Source of the DNA: Takakia lepidozioides
Lineage: Eukaryota; Streptophyta; Takakiopsida; Takakiales; Takakiaceae
Direction: 5' to 3'
NCBI GenBank assembly: GCA_030704615.1
Contig: CM060731.1
Location: 86,036,756-86,100,755, forward strand
DNA length: 64,000 nt
Below the pieces are notes generated by a model. The model did no database searches, was not told the origin of the DNA, and saw only the letters and a program-made list of their open reading frames with translations. Shown here piece after piece: positions 11,244-22,457 of this stretch; the stretch's first letter is position 1, and each line of letters opens with the position of its first letter. Position numbers and translations under genes: made by a program.

Positions 11244-11399
11244 CTAATTCCATAGACCAAAACAGTTCAAGATGTCAGTGTATGAGAAGAGCACATGTGT
11301 GAATGTATAATATGTAAAAAGAGCAGTTCAGTGTCATGGTTGCATGAAGAAAACAAATGAATTTGGATAGTCAACTAATTCCATGAATATCCTTGTCTT
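11244..11399. promoter_or_regulatory. Upstream region of methyltransferase copy 1
   Basis: A good acceptor (TATGGAATTAG/G on the minus strand) lies at 11244. The first mapped exon may therefore not be the true first exon, and a short leader exon could lie inside or beyond the palindrome array. No TATA box was convincing. Confidence 0.35.
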
Positions 11400-12640
11400 T
11401 CAAAGCTTACAACTTGGAGCAGAATACAGGCCTGAGCATCCCGACAGAGGACCTCCGACCACCTACGCCGGCGCATATGACACATATGTGCAACCAACTC
11501 AAAATTTGACAAGATTTGAGGCCCTTGAAGAAATTTTTGCTCAAGGAGCTCCAAGCATATGCTCCGGCGCATACCATGGAAGGGAAGTTGTAGCCAAACA
11601 TACAGGAGCACCTTGAAAGATCAAACTAGGCCTATGGAAGCATGTGGAGTTGTGGAGGTGGCAACGTAGAAGCTTTGAGATACTTGAATACTGTGATCAG
11701 CCAAAATAGGGAAGGTTCCCCAAGCGTCTGCGCCGACGGAGGTGGCAGCCTCGACACTTTGGAGCTTACGTAACACAAGGAATATACAACAAAAAACCAA
11801 GCTCCAAGCATCTCCGCCGGCGGAGATGCTTGCATGAGGTTCCTGAAACCTAGGAGCTAAGCAAAAAAAGATTGTGCTCAATGGGATGCGCCGGCGGATA
11901 TGGCAGCCCAGCCCGCTCGGAGCATCAACAACTTATGAGATTGCGGAGAAACAAAAGAGATGGAAGGGGGGGCGAACTTCCTGAAATATGTGAGCAGCCC
12001 TGCTGCACGGGTCTGCGTTGACAGAGGTGGCAGCCTTGGCGCTTTGGAGCTTCCGTAACACAGGGAATATGCAAAAAAAAACCAAGCTCCAAGTATCTCC
12101 ACCGGCGGAGACGCTTACAGGAGGTTCCTGAAACCTATGAGCTGAGCAAAAAAAAATGTACTCAATGGGTATGCGCCGGCGGATATGCCAGCGCAGCCCA
12201 CTCGGAGCATCAGCAATTTTTGAGCATGCGGAAAAACAAAGGAGATGGAAAAAGGGAGAACTTCCTGAAACATTTGAGCAGCCCTGCTGCACAGGTATGC
12301 GCCGGCGGATACGCCAGCCCAACCCGCTCGGAGCATCAGCAACGTATGAGCATGCAAAAAAATAAACGGGATGGGAGTAGAGGAGCACTTCCTGAAACAT
12401 GTGAGCATCCCAGCTCCAACGGTATGCACCGGCGGAGGTGGCAGCCCAGCCCTTCCAAGCATCAGAAAAAACCAAGGGGAATGAGCTGTCTCCGCCGACG
12501 GAGACGGTTGTGTGTATGTGTGGAGATTCGCAAACTTGTGAGAGTTGAAGTGACTTAGGCATCTGCGCTGGCGGAGGTGCTAGATTAGGAGCAGCTTGGT
12601 GGGGCTTATGCGATGGCGCATATGCCTAAGTGCAGGTCAT
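11400..12640. repeat. Array of CGCCGGCG-centred palindromes between the two genes of Element 1
   Basis: At least twelve sites carry palindromic cores such as CATCTCCGCCGGCGGAGATG (about 11806-11828), GCGCCGGCGGATATG (11887, 12173), GCGCCGGCGGATACG (12299), CACCGGCGGAGGTGG (12425) and CTCCGCCGACGGAGACGG (12485). They are spaced 60-130 bp and joined by partly repeated text (CCCGCTCGGAGCATCAGCAA; GGAGGTTCCTGAAACCTA; CTTCCTGAAACAT). The short frames on both strands here come from the repeat and are not taken as genes. Confidence 0.8.
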
Positions 12641-13019
12641 GAAAAAAAAACAAAACTACAGCTTACCTTCTCCATCCGCAGCTTGCCTCTACCACCACCA
12701 CCACCAACAACGCCTCCCCCTCGAGTGTCCTTCTTCCTCCCCATCGCCGCAACAGCTCATTGCCTCGGGGTGGTATAGTATAAGGCCGAGATGCGGCGCC
12801 TCTGTCTCCTCTTCGCAACGGAAGTCTCCAGGGTGTAGAGACTAGAGACGTGTTAAATGCTTGTGTAGTTGTGTGTGTGTTTGTTTGGGGGAGTGGCAAG
12901 GGATAATGTGCAAGTATACTAGACTATGTTAGTGTAGTAATGATACCGGGTTAGTCATGTAGTAATGGCAACAAGTTTAACTGAATAGAAACAGTTTATT
13001 AACAAAAAAAGTAGAGGTT
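12641..13019. other. Noncoding spacer, Element 1
   Basis: A pyrimidine/purine-rich stretch with a CCACCACCACC run at about 12690-12705 and a TGTGTGTG run near 12870. No gene seen. Confidence 0.4.
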
Positions 13020-13140
13020 GTTTCATAGCATGGCTTGTTGGTAAGGTTGTGGTGTATTTTCCACTAGGTTGTGGGTTTAGACCTGCCCCCGCCAAGGAGA
13101 GCGGGGGGAAAGAGGGGCGAGGGCTAAGGCCTTAAAAAGG
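13020..13140 (+). repeat. tRNA-derived SINE-like sequence
   Basis: GCATGGCTTGTTGGTAAGG (A-box-like) at about 13029 is followed by GGTTGTGGGTTTAGACCTG (B-box-like) at about 13067, then a GC-rich tail (CCCCCGCCAAGGAGAGCGGG). This is the layout of plant tRNA-derived SINE heads. Confidence 0.45.
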
Positions 13141-13148
13141 CCAAATTG

Positions 13149-13750
13149 GCCAAATCTGAAATGTGAACATTTTTTATACACTCTGGCGTTATTGTTTTTT
13201 GGACTACATGGGTTACACGTGGATCCTCAGAAGATGGTTGTACGATTGACATGTGACTTTGTGGCGGCGCCTTCATAATACAATATAAAGTAAGTGATAA
13301 AGTAACTAAATATTTTGTTATGGGTGTCTTAATCAATTTATTGGTTTTAGAGTCAATTGTCGCCACAAATACTTGTACTCATTACTCATACATGAGTAAT
13401 CAAAGAACAAATCAACATACATGTCATGGGATTTGATTGTAAATAAATTGCCAAATCTGAAATGTGAATTTTTTTTATACACTCTGGCGTTATTGTTTTT
13501 TGGACTACATGGGTTACACGTGGATCCTCAGAAGATGGTTGTACGATTGACATGTTACTTTGTGGCGGCGCCTTCATAATACAATATAAAGTAAGTGATA
13601 AAATAACTAAATATTTTGTTATGGGTGTCTTAATCAATTTATTGGTTTTAGAGTCAATTGTCGCCACAAATACTTGTACTCATTACTCATACATGAGTAA
13701 TCAAAGAACAAATCAATATACATGTCATGGGATTTGATTGTAAATAAATT
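13149..13750 (+). repeat. Tandem duplication of a 301-bp unit
   Basis: 13149-13449 and 13450-13750 are the same sequence with only a handful of differences (for example TGTGACTTT versus TGTTACTTT, GATAAAGTAAC versus GATAAAATAAC). The unit holds GGCGGCGCC and a CATACATGAGTA palindrome. It lies in the spacer between the divergent genes. The short frames read from it on either strand are by-products. Confidence 0.95.
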
Positions 13751-14100
13751 GTGCCGTCTAGTGTGTCAGTTCATAGTTGGATGATTAATCAACGATTGGT
13801 TGTAAAATAAATGGAAACATGCAGAGCATTTATGTTTCATATGCTCATTAGAAGAAGGCAGTACATTGGTTTCTAAGATCTCAACAACGGCGCCGTTGTT
13901 TTAAAAATAAGGGATAGTCCATTTAGTTGTTTCTGTCAGAGAATAATATGGATGGAGCACATGCCTCAAAAAATTTGGACCTTCTGGATTGATGATACAC
14001 ATAAGTAATGTAAGCCATTTAATGTATTTGCATAAGGTCTTGCAAGATGTGCGCTTTCATTCATTTTGCATCTTCTCTCAAACTTTGAGGGCATTGCCAA
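13751..14100. promoter_or_regulatory. Leader region of transposase copy A
   Basis: AT-rich, with AACAACGGCGCCGTTGTT (13885-13902), a perfect 18-bp palindrome centred on GGCGCC. It precedes the transposase start at 14101. The palindrome fits the theme of GGCGCC dyads near the genes of this family; a role in regulation is inferred. Confidence 0.45.
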
Positions 14101-17100
14101 ATGTCTACACCAAAATATGCATTGCTTTCATGTCCACCTGATGCAAAAGTAGTTCGTTATCCTTGCAATGGAAACAAGTGCATTATCCCAGAACCTTGGT
14201 TATGCAATAGATTCAAACTTGTTCCAGGTTCAGTTTTTTTGGAGGATGATGGAGATGATGATGCCTCCACAGTGTTGCTTCCAGTTTTCAATGACGGCCA
14301 AAAACAATGGGAGTTGTTTCCAGACACTTTCTCCAAGTACTGTGTCACAGGTACGAGCTATACACAGTCACATGATGAGAGGCACACTTCTATTGCAAGA
14401 AAGAACGATCAAGCTGCAACAAATGGGAGTTGTAAATTGAAGGAGGAGGTTGCAGATTCGGCGAGCTTGGGGTCTCATAATTCGGATTGTGTTGAGGTTT
14501 CTAAGAGTGTATTTTGTGGATCTCAACCTTCCTCATCTGCTCATACAGTCTTGCTTCATGACATGAAGCCTCGGAAAACTCCATTGGACAACACCACGTC
14601 TGATTGTTGCGAATGTGCGAGGGGTTTATCTTCATCTCCACGACTAGCAGGGGAGGCTACATTTGCATTTCCTTATGGTGTGTTGTCCATTTTGAGTATC
14701 TTGGCAACTGCTCGGAGGAATGGATCAAAAGGATAGCTTTCTACCTTAGACTATAGTCACATTCCAGTGCATCGTGTTCGGTGTCTTCCTCGAGCTTTTG
14801 ATGGAAAAGTGATCCATGAACTCCCCCCCGTGGTCAAACTACGTACGGACCGTGGTTCACAGTCCCTCCAAGGCATGGACCGCAAGTTTGATGGTCATCC
14901 TTGGTGCAAGACCAATACCTACAATATGTCTGGTGTTCCAGATCATGTGAAATGTAGTAAGGTTCTTTGTGTTGGAAAGCTCATATGTCAAAGTAGCACT
15001 TGCCCCTTCTTCAAGAAAGAAGGAGAATGGAATGACCGCTATTGGGAAGGCAATGCAGACAAGGTGTTCATTGCAGGAGCCCAAGTTCCATTCAACCAGT
15101 TCAAGTGTAGTTTCTGCAAAGAAAGACCTTTTTGTGAGGCGCATTGTGGGGCAAGAATGTACTATGTCACAAGTTCCCTTCCAACATATACACATGTTGC
15201 AGTTCACGTTGGGTTTCATAACCATCCATGTGCCAAGGGCGAGGATATAGAGGCTGCGGAAAATGCATCAAGCATGATTCAAGAGCACGTTAAGATGAAG
15301 CCATGGTCGACCCGGGAGCTATTTCTTTGTCAATGGCCCAAAAGCTCTTGATTGATCGAGTTCTTGTGGCTGATGGCACAGAGACAGTACGTCTTGAGGG
15401 AGAGGCTTTGGAAGATATTTTTGAAGAGTTTGCCCATGTTTATAGCCCCAATGTGAAAAACAAGGTCACATCTGCACGTGTCAATTCCATCATGTCCAAA
15501 TTGGAGTTGAAGCGTCTGAGTACATACCATTTCATTCACAGCAATCTCCTTCCAGGCCAACATACTTCTCATCTCCCCCATGTTTTCAAGATGTCTGTTG
15601 CTGGTCCCGGGAGTGGTGTTGATCTTGTGCGTCGCATGAGTGAGGGGGATCTACGCACAAGTTGGGTAGTATTTGACCATGTCAAACGCATCAAGGATTG
15701 GACAACTCTTGCGTGTCATGTCTATGAACCATATGTCAAGCGAATGATGACCATTGCCATTTGCGATATGAAAACAGAGGATGCAGATGCTCAGGTGTTT
15801 TTATGGGAGATGATCAATGAACAAGCAAAACTTGCTGGCTTGAACAAACCAAATTTTGCTGGCTTCATGGCGGATGCAGCAGGAGCGAATTGGGCTGTTG
15901 TTCGAAGGTTTATGGATCTGATCCCAATGTCCCAATGGAAGGTAAAGAAAGAACATGTTTATATCATTGGGCTGAAAGCCTCCGAAGACACACCAACGAC
16001 TATATCTTGGAGGACTTCCATGAAAGGCACACTCAGCTCTGTTATGAATGGAAAGATAGTGCTACCTTGGAGGATGCTACAACCACATACATTGCAATTC
16101 GGGCTTGGTGGCTCTCTTCAGGAGCATGCACAGAAAAGAGTCTGCCAAAACTGGATTCATGGCTTGCATGGTGGCACTACAGATATCGAATGTGGGGCCA
16201 ATGGATGAGAGATGACATGGATGTGGAGGCAGATGCAGATATGCCTACCACTAATTTGTCTGAGGCAGTCTATTCTGCTTGGTGGAAGACAGCAGGCAAT
16301 GGGAAAAAAATGAAGGTGGATCTATATGAGGCCACCATGCATGACATGTCACGAGCTCTTTTGCAGCAGACAACATTTTACAGACACACCACAGGAAAGA
16401 CATGGGGGACGGGGCCCGACAAAGAGGAGCTCATGTTGCGTCAAGCAGCTAGATCTAATAGCCCAGCAAAAATGGGTAAGGTTGTACGTGGCATAATAGG
16501 TGGAACACCCATGCACACAAGGGGGGTTCAATTGGAGGGAGACAATCGCACTATTCCAGTCAAACGCAAGTTAGGCGATGAGCATGATGGGCCAAACGAA
16601 TCTTGGAGGTGTGATATGAATGTAAAGACTGTTCCAGTGCGCGCCACTGGGATGCCCAGTCCACACCAGCCATCTAGGTTTGTCAGCTCCAAATCAAGTC
16701 ATGACATTCCTGGTTCTTCGACTTTCTGTGAGACAAATCCATATGTTGCTATCCCTCCTCAGCCAATGCAATGGGGAAATCCAGTGAGAGAGACACAAGA
16801 CTTTTCCGATGCATTGTTCAGGATTCAGCGGACAGGTCTTGCTTCCATGGTTCGTTGTTTTGCCTTGGTTGGAGTTTCCAAGGATAAATGCAAAGCGCTC
16901 ATCAGGAAAGGTAAAGGAAGTCCTGCACCTTGCTTCACTGGCAAGTTACTAGCACCGAACATGAAAGAACCAAACTGCAAGTTTTTTGGTTTTGCCCCAC
17001 AGATGTTTTGTCGTGTGTTGGAGGGACCGTGCCATCCTATTGCTTGGGAAAACCGGGTATACCTAACGTGTGGCCTGTGAAGGTTGGAACCAACCTTACA

Positions 17101-17641
17101 CAAGAAGAGGTGGACAACTTGACCCTTGCAGGTTTTCGACTAGTCCATCCTCCCAACGTTCCTGATCCGAACTTTCCCGTGGGACCACTTCCAGTGGAAC
17201 AACATATTCATCAAGGTGTTGTCCTTCCTGTGGGTAAGTATCCCACTACACGCTATGGGGTGCGCATTCGACGTCCGGATCCGACTCCTCGACACTTGAG
17301 TCGCCAAGAGTCAGCAGAGACTCTTATTGCTGAGGTTCGTGGATTCAGAAACGTGCCTCAGCCAGATTATGGGAGAATTTACCAGCTACAAACAGAGGGA
17401 TCTACCAGAGCATGATTGGTTTACAATGTATACATTGATCAGTTTCCATCTTGTGATTGTCCCGACTTTGATGAGCTATCTGTCAAGAAGAAAAAAACAA
17501 ACATATCTACCTTGTAAGCACATGTACTTCATGTACAACGTGCATCTAGGATGCGCCGGGGCTTATGAGATCCACCAACCTTCCCTTAGCCAGTTAGAGG
17601 TTAGGGCTATGCTAAAGAAGGACCCTAGTTCAACTTCTTAG
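14101..17641 (+). pseudogene. MULE-like transposase, copy A (Element 1)
   Basis: The most complete transposase copy; the enzyme would cut and join the transposon ends. Order: N-terminal domain (VPGSVFLEDD, about 14220-14247); Cys/His-rich zinc-finger-like region (MDRKFDGHPWC; CSFCKERPFCEAHCG) ending in VAVHVGFHNHPC, like WRKY-GCM1/FLYWCH fingers of MULEs; DDE core with VVFDH (about 15670), FMADAAGANW (about 15861) and the MULE CxxH motif CLYHW (15955-15969); the region IRAWW..LDSWLAWWHYR; a basic linker; and a SWIM finger CDCPDF..(L)PCKHMYF (17452-17535). Disabled by TAG at 14734, frameshifts near 15310, 15907, 17000 and 17490, and TGA at 17413. It lacks the intron that copies B and D have after WMRD/YMRE. 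Confidence 0.88.
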
Positions 17642-18239
17642 TGACACATGAAATGCACAAAAAAAGAACCTCTAACTTGTGCCGTTCATTTTCATGCATG
17701 TGATATGTAATTATCTTGTTACTACTTTATTCCAAACATGACACATAGCATTTGTTAGTACAGAAGTTCCTATTTTGGTTAAAATGGAACTTGTGTACCT
17801 GTCATACAAGTTTTCAAATTATAGAACTGCTTGGCATTACTAACAGACATGCAATGTGGTGGTTCCAAACATGACACATATGCATTTGTTAGTACAAAAG
17901 TCCATATTTTGGTTAATATGAAACTGTTTTCCTTGAATACAAGTTTGCAAACTATTACTTTGGCCAGGGATCTTGTATTCTCTTCAGTTTAAGGTGGTGC
18001 ATTAGTTGGAGTTAGTGGTCACATGCATCTTTGACCATTGACTACTGATTTTGTTAGCTAAGATTTTTAATTTTTTTAATTTTTTAATTTTCTATATACA
18101 TATGATGTAACATTTGCATATGCAATAAATACGCTGTATTCTATGTTATATAACTCCACTGCATACAATCTACAATGTGTGCATACAAATTTGTCACATG
18201 CATATATAATAAGGGATTTTGTGCATGCATGCACGCAAC
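17642..18239. other. Noncoding right arm of Element 1
   Basis: AT-rich sequence holding a pair of direct repeats (17732-17800 and 17865-17930, CCAAACATGACACATA..). A 45-base antisense fragment of transposase zinc-finger sequence sits between them (17821-17865). No gene. Confidence 0.6.
17821..17865 (-). other. 45-bp fragment identical to the transposase B zinc-finger region
   Basis: 17821-17865 matches 36081-36125 at 44 of 45 positions, in the same plus-strand orientation. At 36 kb it is the antisense of the coding sequence for PPHCMSVCNAKQFY of transposase copy B. Here it lies downstream of transposase A, on the strand opposite to that gene's sense strand. Confidence 0.85.
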
Positions 18240-18264
18240 CTGTGCATATGGAATAGCAACCCCC
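18240..18264 (-). repeat. Right terminal inverted repeat of Element 1
   Basis: Read inward from 18264: GGGGGTTGCTATTCCATATG, then CACAGG. The same GGGGG..TGCTATT.CAT pattern starts at 54577 and at the ends near 46642 and 59767. Confidence 0.85.
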
Positions 18265-18272
18265 GTCCTGGC
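18265..18272 (+). repeat. Right target-site duplication of Element 1 (GTCCTGGC)
   Basis: Identical to 6066-6073 and directly next to the right end. Confidence 0.93.
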
Positions 18273-18904
18273 AGAAGAGAGTAGAAGAGCTTCTCAAGGA
18301 CCTGGACCCGGATCCGCAAGTCTTGACCCTGCTGGATAAATCTGACTTAGAGGCTGTAGTGTCCAAAGCCATGTCTGTTGCCATGAGATTGTCTGATGAA
18401 AATGAAGTTAGGCAGAAAACTTCCCCGAACTTGTTTCCAGTCAGTGACATGGGGGAGGACATCTTGGATGACCTCAAGGGTCTACCCACTCTCGGCACTA
18501 GACTGAAATTTAAACTCAGGGCAGGAAGCCTACCCTTGAACAGCAAACAGAAGCAGAGAGGAAAGGGAGAGTGCAATTGCCCGTTGTGTGGGCAATCTGA
18601 AGACAGTATTCATTTTCTGATACACTGCCCGGGGTTCTCTCACCAAAGAGACGCTCTCTTCAACTCTATCAAGGGAATTGTGCCTGTACCCCTGTTTACC
18701 AACTTTGAAAGTCTCGAGGCTGAGCCAAAAGCCCAGGCCCTCCTGAGGCCTAGTTTTTGGGCAAATCACACACAGCAGATTGATGCTTGTGTGAAGGGAT
18801 TTCTAGGGGATATCTGGAAAACCCGGATTAATTCTTTATATGAAGGTAAGTCTTACTACCAACGTCAGCCCCTGACAGAGGTAGGTTCATCTCCTCTCTT
18901 GTCA
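18273..18904 (+). pseudogene. LINE C-terminal part, continuing from 6073
   Basis: The frame continues from SW at 6067-6072 into QKRVEELLKDLDPDPQVL (18272 on) and DKSDLEAVVSKAMSVAMRL. Near 18575-18640 is a zinc-knuckle-like CNCPLCGQSEDSIHFLIHCP, the Cys-Cys-His-Cys module common at the C-terminus of LINE polyproteins. The frame ends at a TGA at 18905. This fragment proves the nesting of Element 1. Confidence 0.9.
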
Positions 18905-18907
18905 TGA

Positions 18908-20077
18908 CATCCTGAGTGGGATGCTACTCCAGCTTACTAACTACTTATCAATGCAGACCCAGCCTAGCTATCATAAACACCTTCATTCTAATTCCTAAAA
19001 TCCCAAGTATCCAGCTTGCATTCCTTTTCTCTCAGGTCAGTAACTGAGCAGCCCTATAGCAGCATTGAATCCAGGCTCACAATGCTGGAAACAAAGCAAA
19101 AATCAAACTTAGAGATTCTATAACTCCAGAACTACTGCATCGTCCCTCAATCATCATTCCAACAACGAATTGCATCATCTCACTTTCCCTCGACGCATTC
19201 CTGGTCTGAAATCCATGTCGTACCTCATTCCATTTTCAAAACCTTTCTTTCTCTCAAGTCTGGTGTAAAAGTTGAAATCCTAGAACAACATCACAAGTAT
19301 CCTACATTTAATCCGAAGTAGAAGAAGATCAAGTACATCTTACTCAGCCAATTTATATCCTCTTCAAGTGGTGGAGGCCAATTGCCAGGTTAACCCCCCC
19401 CCACATCCTCTGTCAGACACCTCATAATGCTGGCCGCCGCTTCCCTTACTGGCGCTCTCTCAGAACAGAATGCATTACGCCAAGGTGTGTGAATCCTTCA
19501 CCGCCCCCCCCCCAGCGATTTATCCCTTAGTGTGCCAGCCGTCATGATCCAGCAGCACCTCAATGGCACCACCGCTCCTGGTAGTGTAACCTTAACTGCC
19601 GCCGTCGCTGCACTCATCGACGCTTCCCAAAACCAGATACATTACTCCATGTTGCACACAATCCTTCACCGCCCTCGTCAGCAATCCTCCAGCGAGCCAT
19701 GCATTGTCAACAACATGACAGCACCATATCTCCTACTGGCAACAGCACGAATTACCAGCCTGCTAGTCCTATCTTCCCCTTTCCTTCCCTTATCTCCTAC
19801 ATCACTACCACTAATCACAAGCCTAAACTATGATTAAGACCAGCAGAAAATAGATTGCCCGATCAGACCACCTTAAACAGATTGCCTCACTCGGGCTGCC
19901 ATGCCTGCCAGCACTCCACCCATAGCCCTGATCCGGCACTCCCGCCGTTCACCCTTCTCGACATCCTAAGTTGCAAACGCAGTGGATGAACTCCATCCAG
20001 CAACTACATCTGCACACTTAGCTGCAAGTAATTCTCCATAGGACAAAAGAAATAAATTTTAGTGGATGATGAATCTC
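18908..20077. other. LINE 3' region and unassigned sequence
   Basis: Probably LINE 3' untranslated sequence followed by low-complexity, C-rich stretches (C runs at about 19396 and 19504). No poly-A tail, LTR or gene was recognised, and short plus-strand frames at 19530-19840 have no recognisable domain. Confidence 0.35.
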
Positions 20078-20959
20078 TCACAGATTCACACTACAAGCTA
20101 CCAACAATCTAAAATCCCCTCTAAACCCTCGATCCAAAACACCAGAGGCCACCAAACAATGCTTTTGTAACATGAGCTTCTTCCATCCTTCAACCTCCAA
20201 GCACCGACCTTGAGGACCAAGAAAAGTCAGCCTTGTTGGGAGAATTTTCTGAAAATAAGCCGGTATGTCAAAGTCCATATGACTTCGCAGAAAGGTGGTG
20301 TTAGAAGGGATAGCCAGAGGAGCTCCACTCTTCTTACCTGGGAGGGGAATCTGCCACTGATGCAAATAGTTAGGAGCAGTGTTGGCAAAATCAAAATAGC
20401 GTGTCCAATTGAACTGTTGCCCTGCTCCTCTCTGCACTGCTTCAGCCAAACTCCTCATTTGAGACAGGTGCATCATAGCACAACCTGCTGGAAGAGTCAC
20501 ACTATTCAAATGGACCTTACAAGGTTTAGCACAGTCAGTTTGAAACCACATTACACTGCTGAGGACATCGATGGTGGCTCCAGCCCCTTTCATCCAGTCG
20601 AGCCCTAGCAAGAGCTGCTCTCCTAAAGTAACAATACAAGTTAACACTACAGACTTACGACTTATCTTAACTGGCACAGTCACCAGCCCCAGGGGCTGAT
20701 ACGTTGTACCATCAGCATTAATACTGACTTGCATGCCAGTAGCAGGAGTTAGTTTCAAGCCCAACAAACGTACAATGGTGATGGAAATGGCAGAAATGGT
20801 ACAGCCAGTGTCCACTACACAAGGGAAAGACAAATGGCCAATGTGACATTGGGTCATGAGTGGGTGCACACGCTCTCTTTGCAGGCTTCTATTAGCTTCA
20901 CAGTGCATCAGCTTAAATTCATTTGACAATACAGCTGACAATACAGGTTTTTCATGCAC
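20078..20959 (-). CDS. Retropepsin-like aspartic protease region of a Ty3/gypsy element
   Basis: An open frame of 293 codons. Residues about 45-120 carry FPCVVDTGCTISAISITIV, the aspartic protease active site (D-T-G with hydrophobic flanks), followed by LLGLDWMKGAGATIDV, the second conserved part of retropepsins (GLDWL/M). This enzyme would cut the element polyprotein. It follows the gag region in the same orientation; a zinc knuckle sits just upstream (21190-21120). No polymerase follows, since homology stops before 20078, so the element is truncated. Confidence 0.8.
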   Translation of the reverse strand: MHEKPVLSAVLSNEFKLMHCEANRSLQRERVHPLMTQCHIGHLSFPCVVDTGCTISAISITIVRLLGLKLTPATGMQVSINADGTTYQPLGLVTVPVKISRKSVVLTCIVTLGEQLLLGLDWMKGAGATIDVLSSVMWFQTDCAKPCKVHLNSVTLPAGCAMMHLSQMRSLAEAVQRGAGQQFNWTRYFDFANTAPNYLHQWQIPLPGKKSGAPLAIPSNTTFLRSHMDFDIPAYFQKILPTRLTFLGPQGRCLEVEGWKKLMLQKHCLVASGVLDRGFRGDFRLLVACSVNL

Positions 20960-20989
20960 AGGGTAGGCTACTTTTTGACCGCCTGGCCC

Positions 20990-22235
20990 CTTTACAGACG
21001 GTCACGTTCATTTAAAGACTTCTCCCCATTCTTAGTCTTCAAATACTCTTCAATCATGCCAGGAACCAAGTCAGCATACGTGCATAATCGAGTGTAGTGT
21101 TCCAGTGACCCACAAATGTAACATGCCACTCTTTTTTCCTTTGACTTCATATCTTTTTCCCGTGTGGGTGTGACCATGATGGGATTCTGCAGGTGAAGAC
21201 TTGCCAGGTTGTGAATGCCAGGAGCTATCAGTTCGTAGCAACTGTAACTAAGTATGCAACTCCTGCTGCATACTTTTAATCTCATCAAGCAGAGTTGGAG
21301 TCAGCTCTGTAGATCCACCCTTAGGCAAAACAACCCCATTAGTGCATTCAGAAGTACGCAACATGGTAGAATGACTTACTGGCGTGCTAGTCTTACCCTG
21401 TTTGGCATTCTTTAATCTCATTCGCTCATCCATCATTTCCACCATATGCCTTTCATCTCAGTAAGGATGTTTCTGAAGGTTAACCTGATCAGAAGAAATA
21501 GGTCTTGAGAATTGCAGTTCGCTCAGAGGGTATGGGAATGGCCTTGAGGTCACAGTGTTTTAAAGGTCGGTGTAGTATTTCCACCAGAGCGGTAAGGTCT
21601 GTCGGGCATTGTGTAGTTGATGGGTGTATCAGCCCTGAACAGTTTGAGTGCCAGCTGTTTGGCCACTCCTCATCTTAGTTCACCTTGGTCCTTGATACTA
21701 GCCTCAAACAAGTCACAAGCCTCACTCTTAAGACATAACCTAAAAGAATTGGTCACCATGTTAGCAGGCAGCTCATTAAACTTGACACTCATCTCAAAGA
21801 AGTTGAGAAAATTTTCAAAGTCTTGACCCACCTCATAGTCTGGATACGGGCGCTTGTGAGTGCGCTGGACTTCCTTAGGCTTGGCAACTAGTGCAGCCCC
21901 CACCTGTTTGTCAATAAAGAGCTGCATTAAAGCAGGACAACTGGACAGAGTGGTCATGGCATCACAAATTCCCTGGATGCCAATGTTAGGCACATTACCT
22001 GACGAGGTTGCCTGAGCCCCTTGCATGGGTGTTGCACTACCAGTGCCCCCCACTGGCTCTCGGGAGATGGAGTCTCAGGCATAGGTTCAGGAAGTACATC
22101 TTCGTCCACTTTTACCTGCTCCGTGAGGTCTACATCTTCCAAGTCATCCAAAATCTTCCAGGACTCCCGAGCTGATCTGGTAGTGATCACAGGCATTGCG
22201 AATTTATTAAAGCAAGAAGAATCGTTACCTTCCAC
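20990..22235 (-). pseudogene. Ty3/gypsy gag region with CCHC zinc knuckle
   Basis: The start is at 22235 (MEGNDSSCFNKFAMPV). An acidic region follows, then the capsid-like segment YEVGQDFENFLNFFEMS and FRLCLKSEACDLFEAS (21850-21690), and a zinc knuckle CYICGSLEHYTRLC (about 21125-21085). The parts lie in different frames (breaks near 22050, 21650, 21445 and 21245), so it is broken. It packages element RNA in intact relatives. The protease lies directly downstream. Confidence 0.7.
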
Positions 22236-22457
22236 GCCGGTGCGGCACAGGCTGCTGCTCGTCCTCCCAGTCAGTAATACTGTAAGAGCTCACGAATTTC
22301 TGTTTGTGGAGCATGTACACTGCTTCACCCAAGAAATGCCAGAGCTCTGCATCAACTTTGAGCCGAAACGCCACCCTTACAACCGATCATATTACCTTTT
22401 CCTTTACAAGCAGTGTGTGCACGGGGTAAATCAGTGATCGACATAGCACCGGAAAGG

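Larger units (their letters stand above)
6074..18264. mobile_element. Element 1: giant MULE-like transposon carrying a DNA methyltransferase gene
   Basis: A 12,191-bp element with matching ends: the left starts GAGGTAGCCTATAC and the right, read inward, starts GGGGGTTGCTATTCCATATG. It is flanked by the 8-bp duplication GTCCTGGC and nested in a LINE whose frame is restored on removal. In order it carries a left noncoding zone, the ParB-methyltransferase gene on the minus strand (11243-7167), a palindrome array, a tandem duplication, and the transposase gene on the plus strand (14101-17641). Both ends are rich in ATGCAT/GCATAC words, a sign of clustered subterminal binding sites. Both genes are broken, so this copy is not autonomous now. 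Confidence 0.92.

Noticed and set aside
11375-12562. Overlapping frames on both strands in the spacer of Element 1
   Set aside because: They follow the CGCCGGCG palindrome repeats, with no domain and no conservation at protein level.
13124-13667. Two similar small proteins (80 and 93 codons)
   Set aside because: They are the same frame read twice from the 301-bp tandem duplication; no other support.
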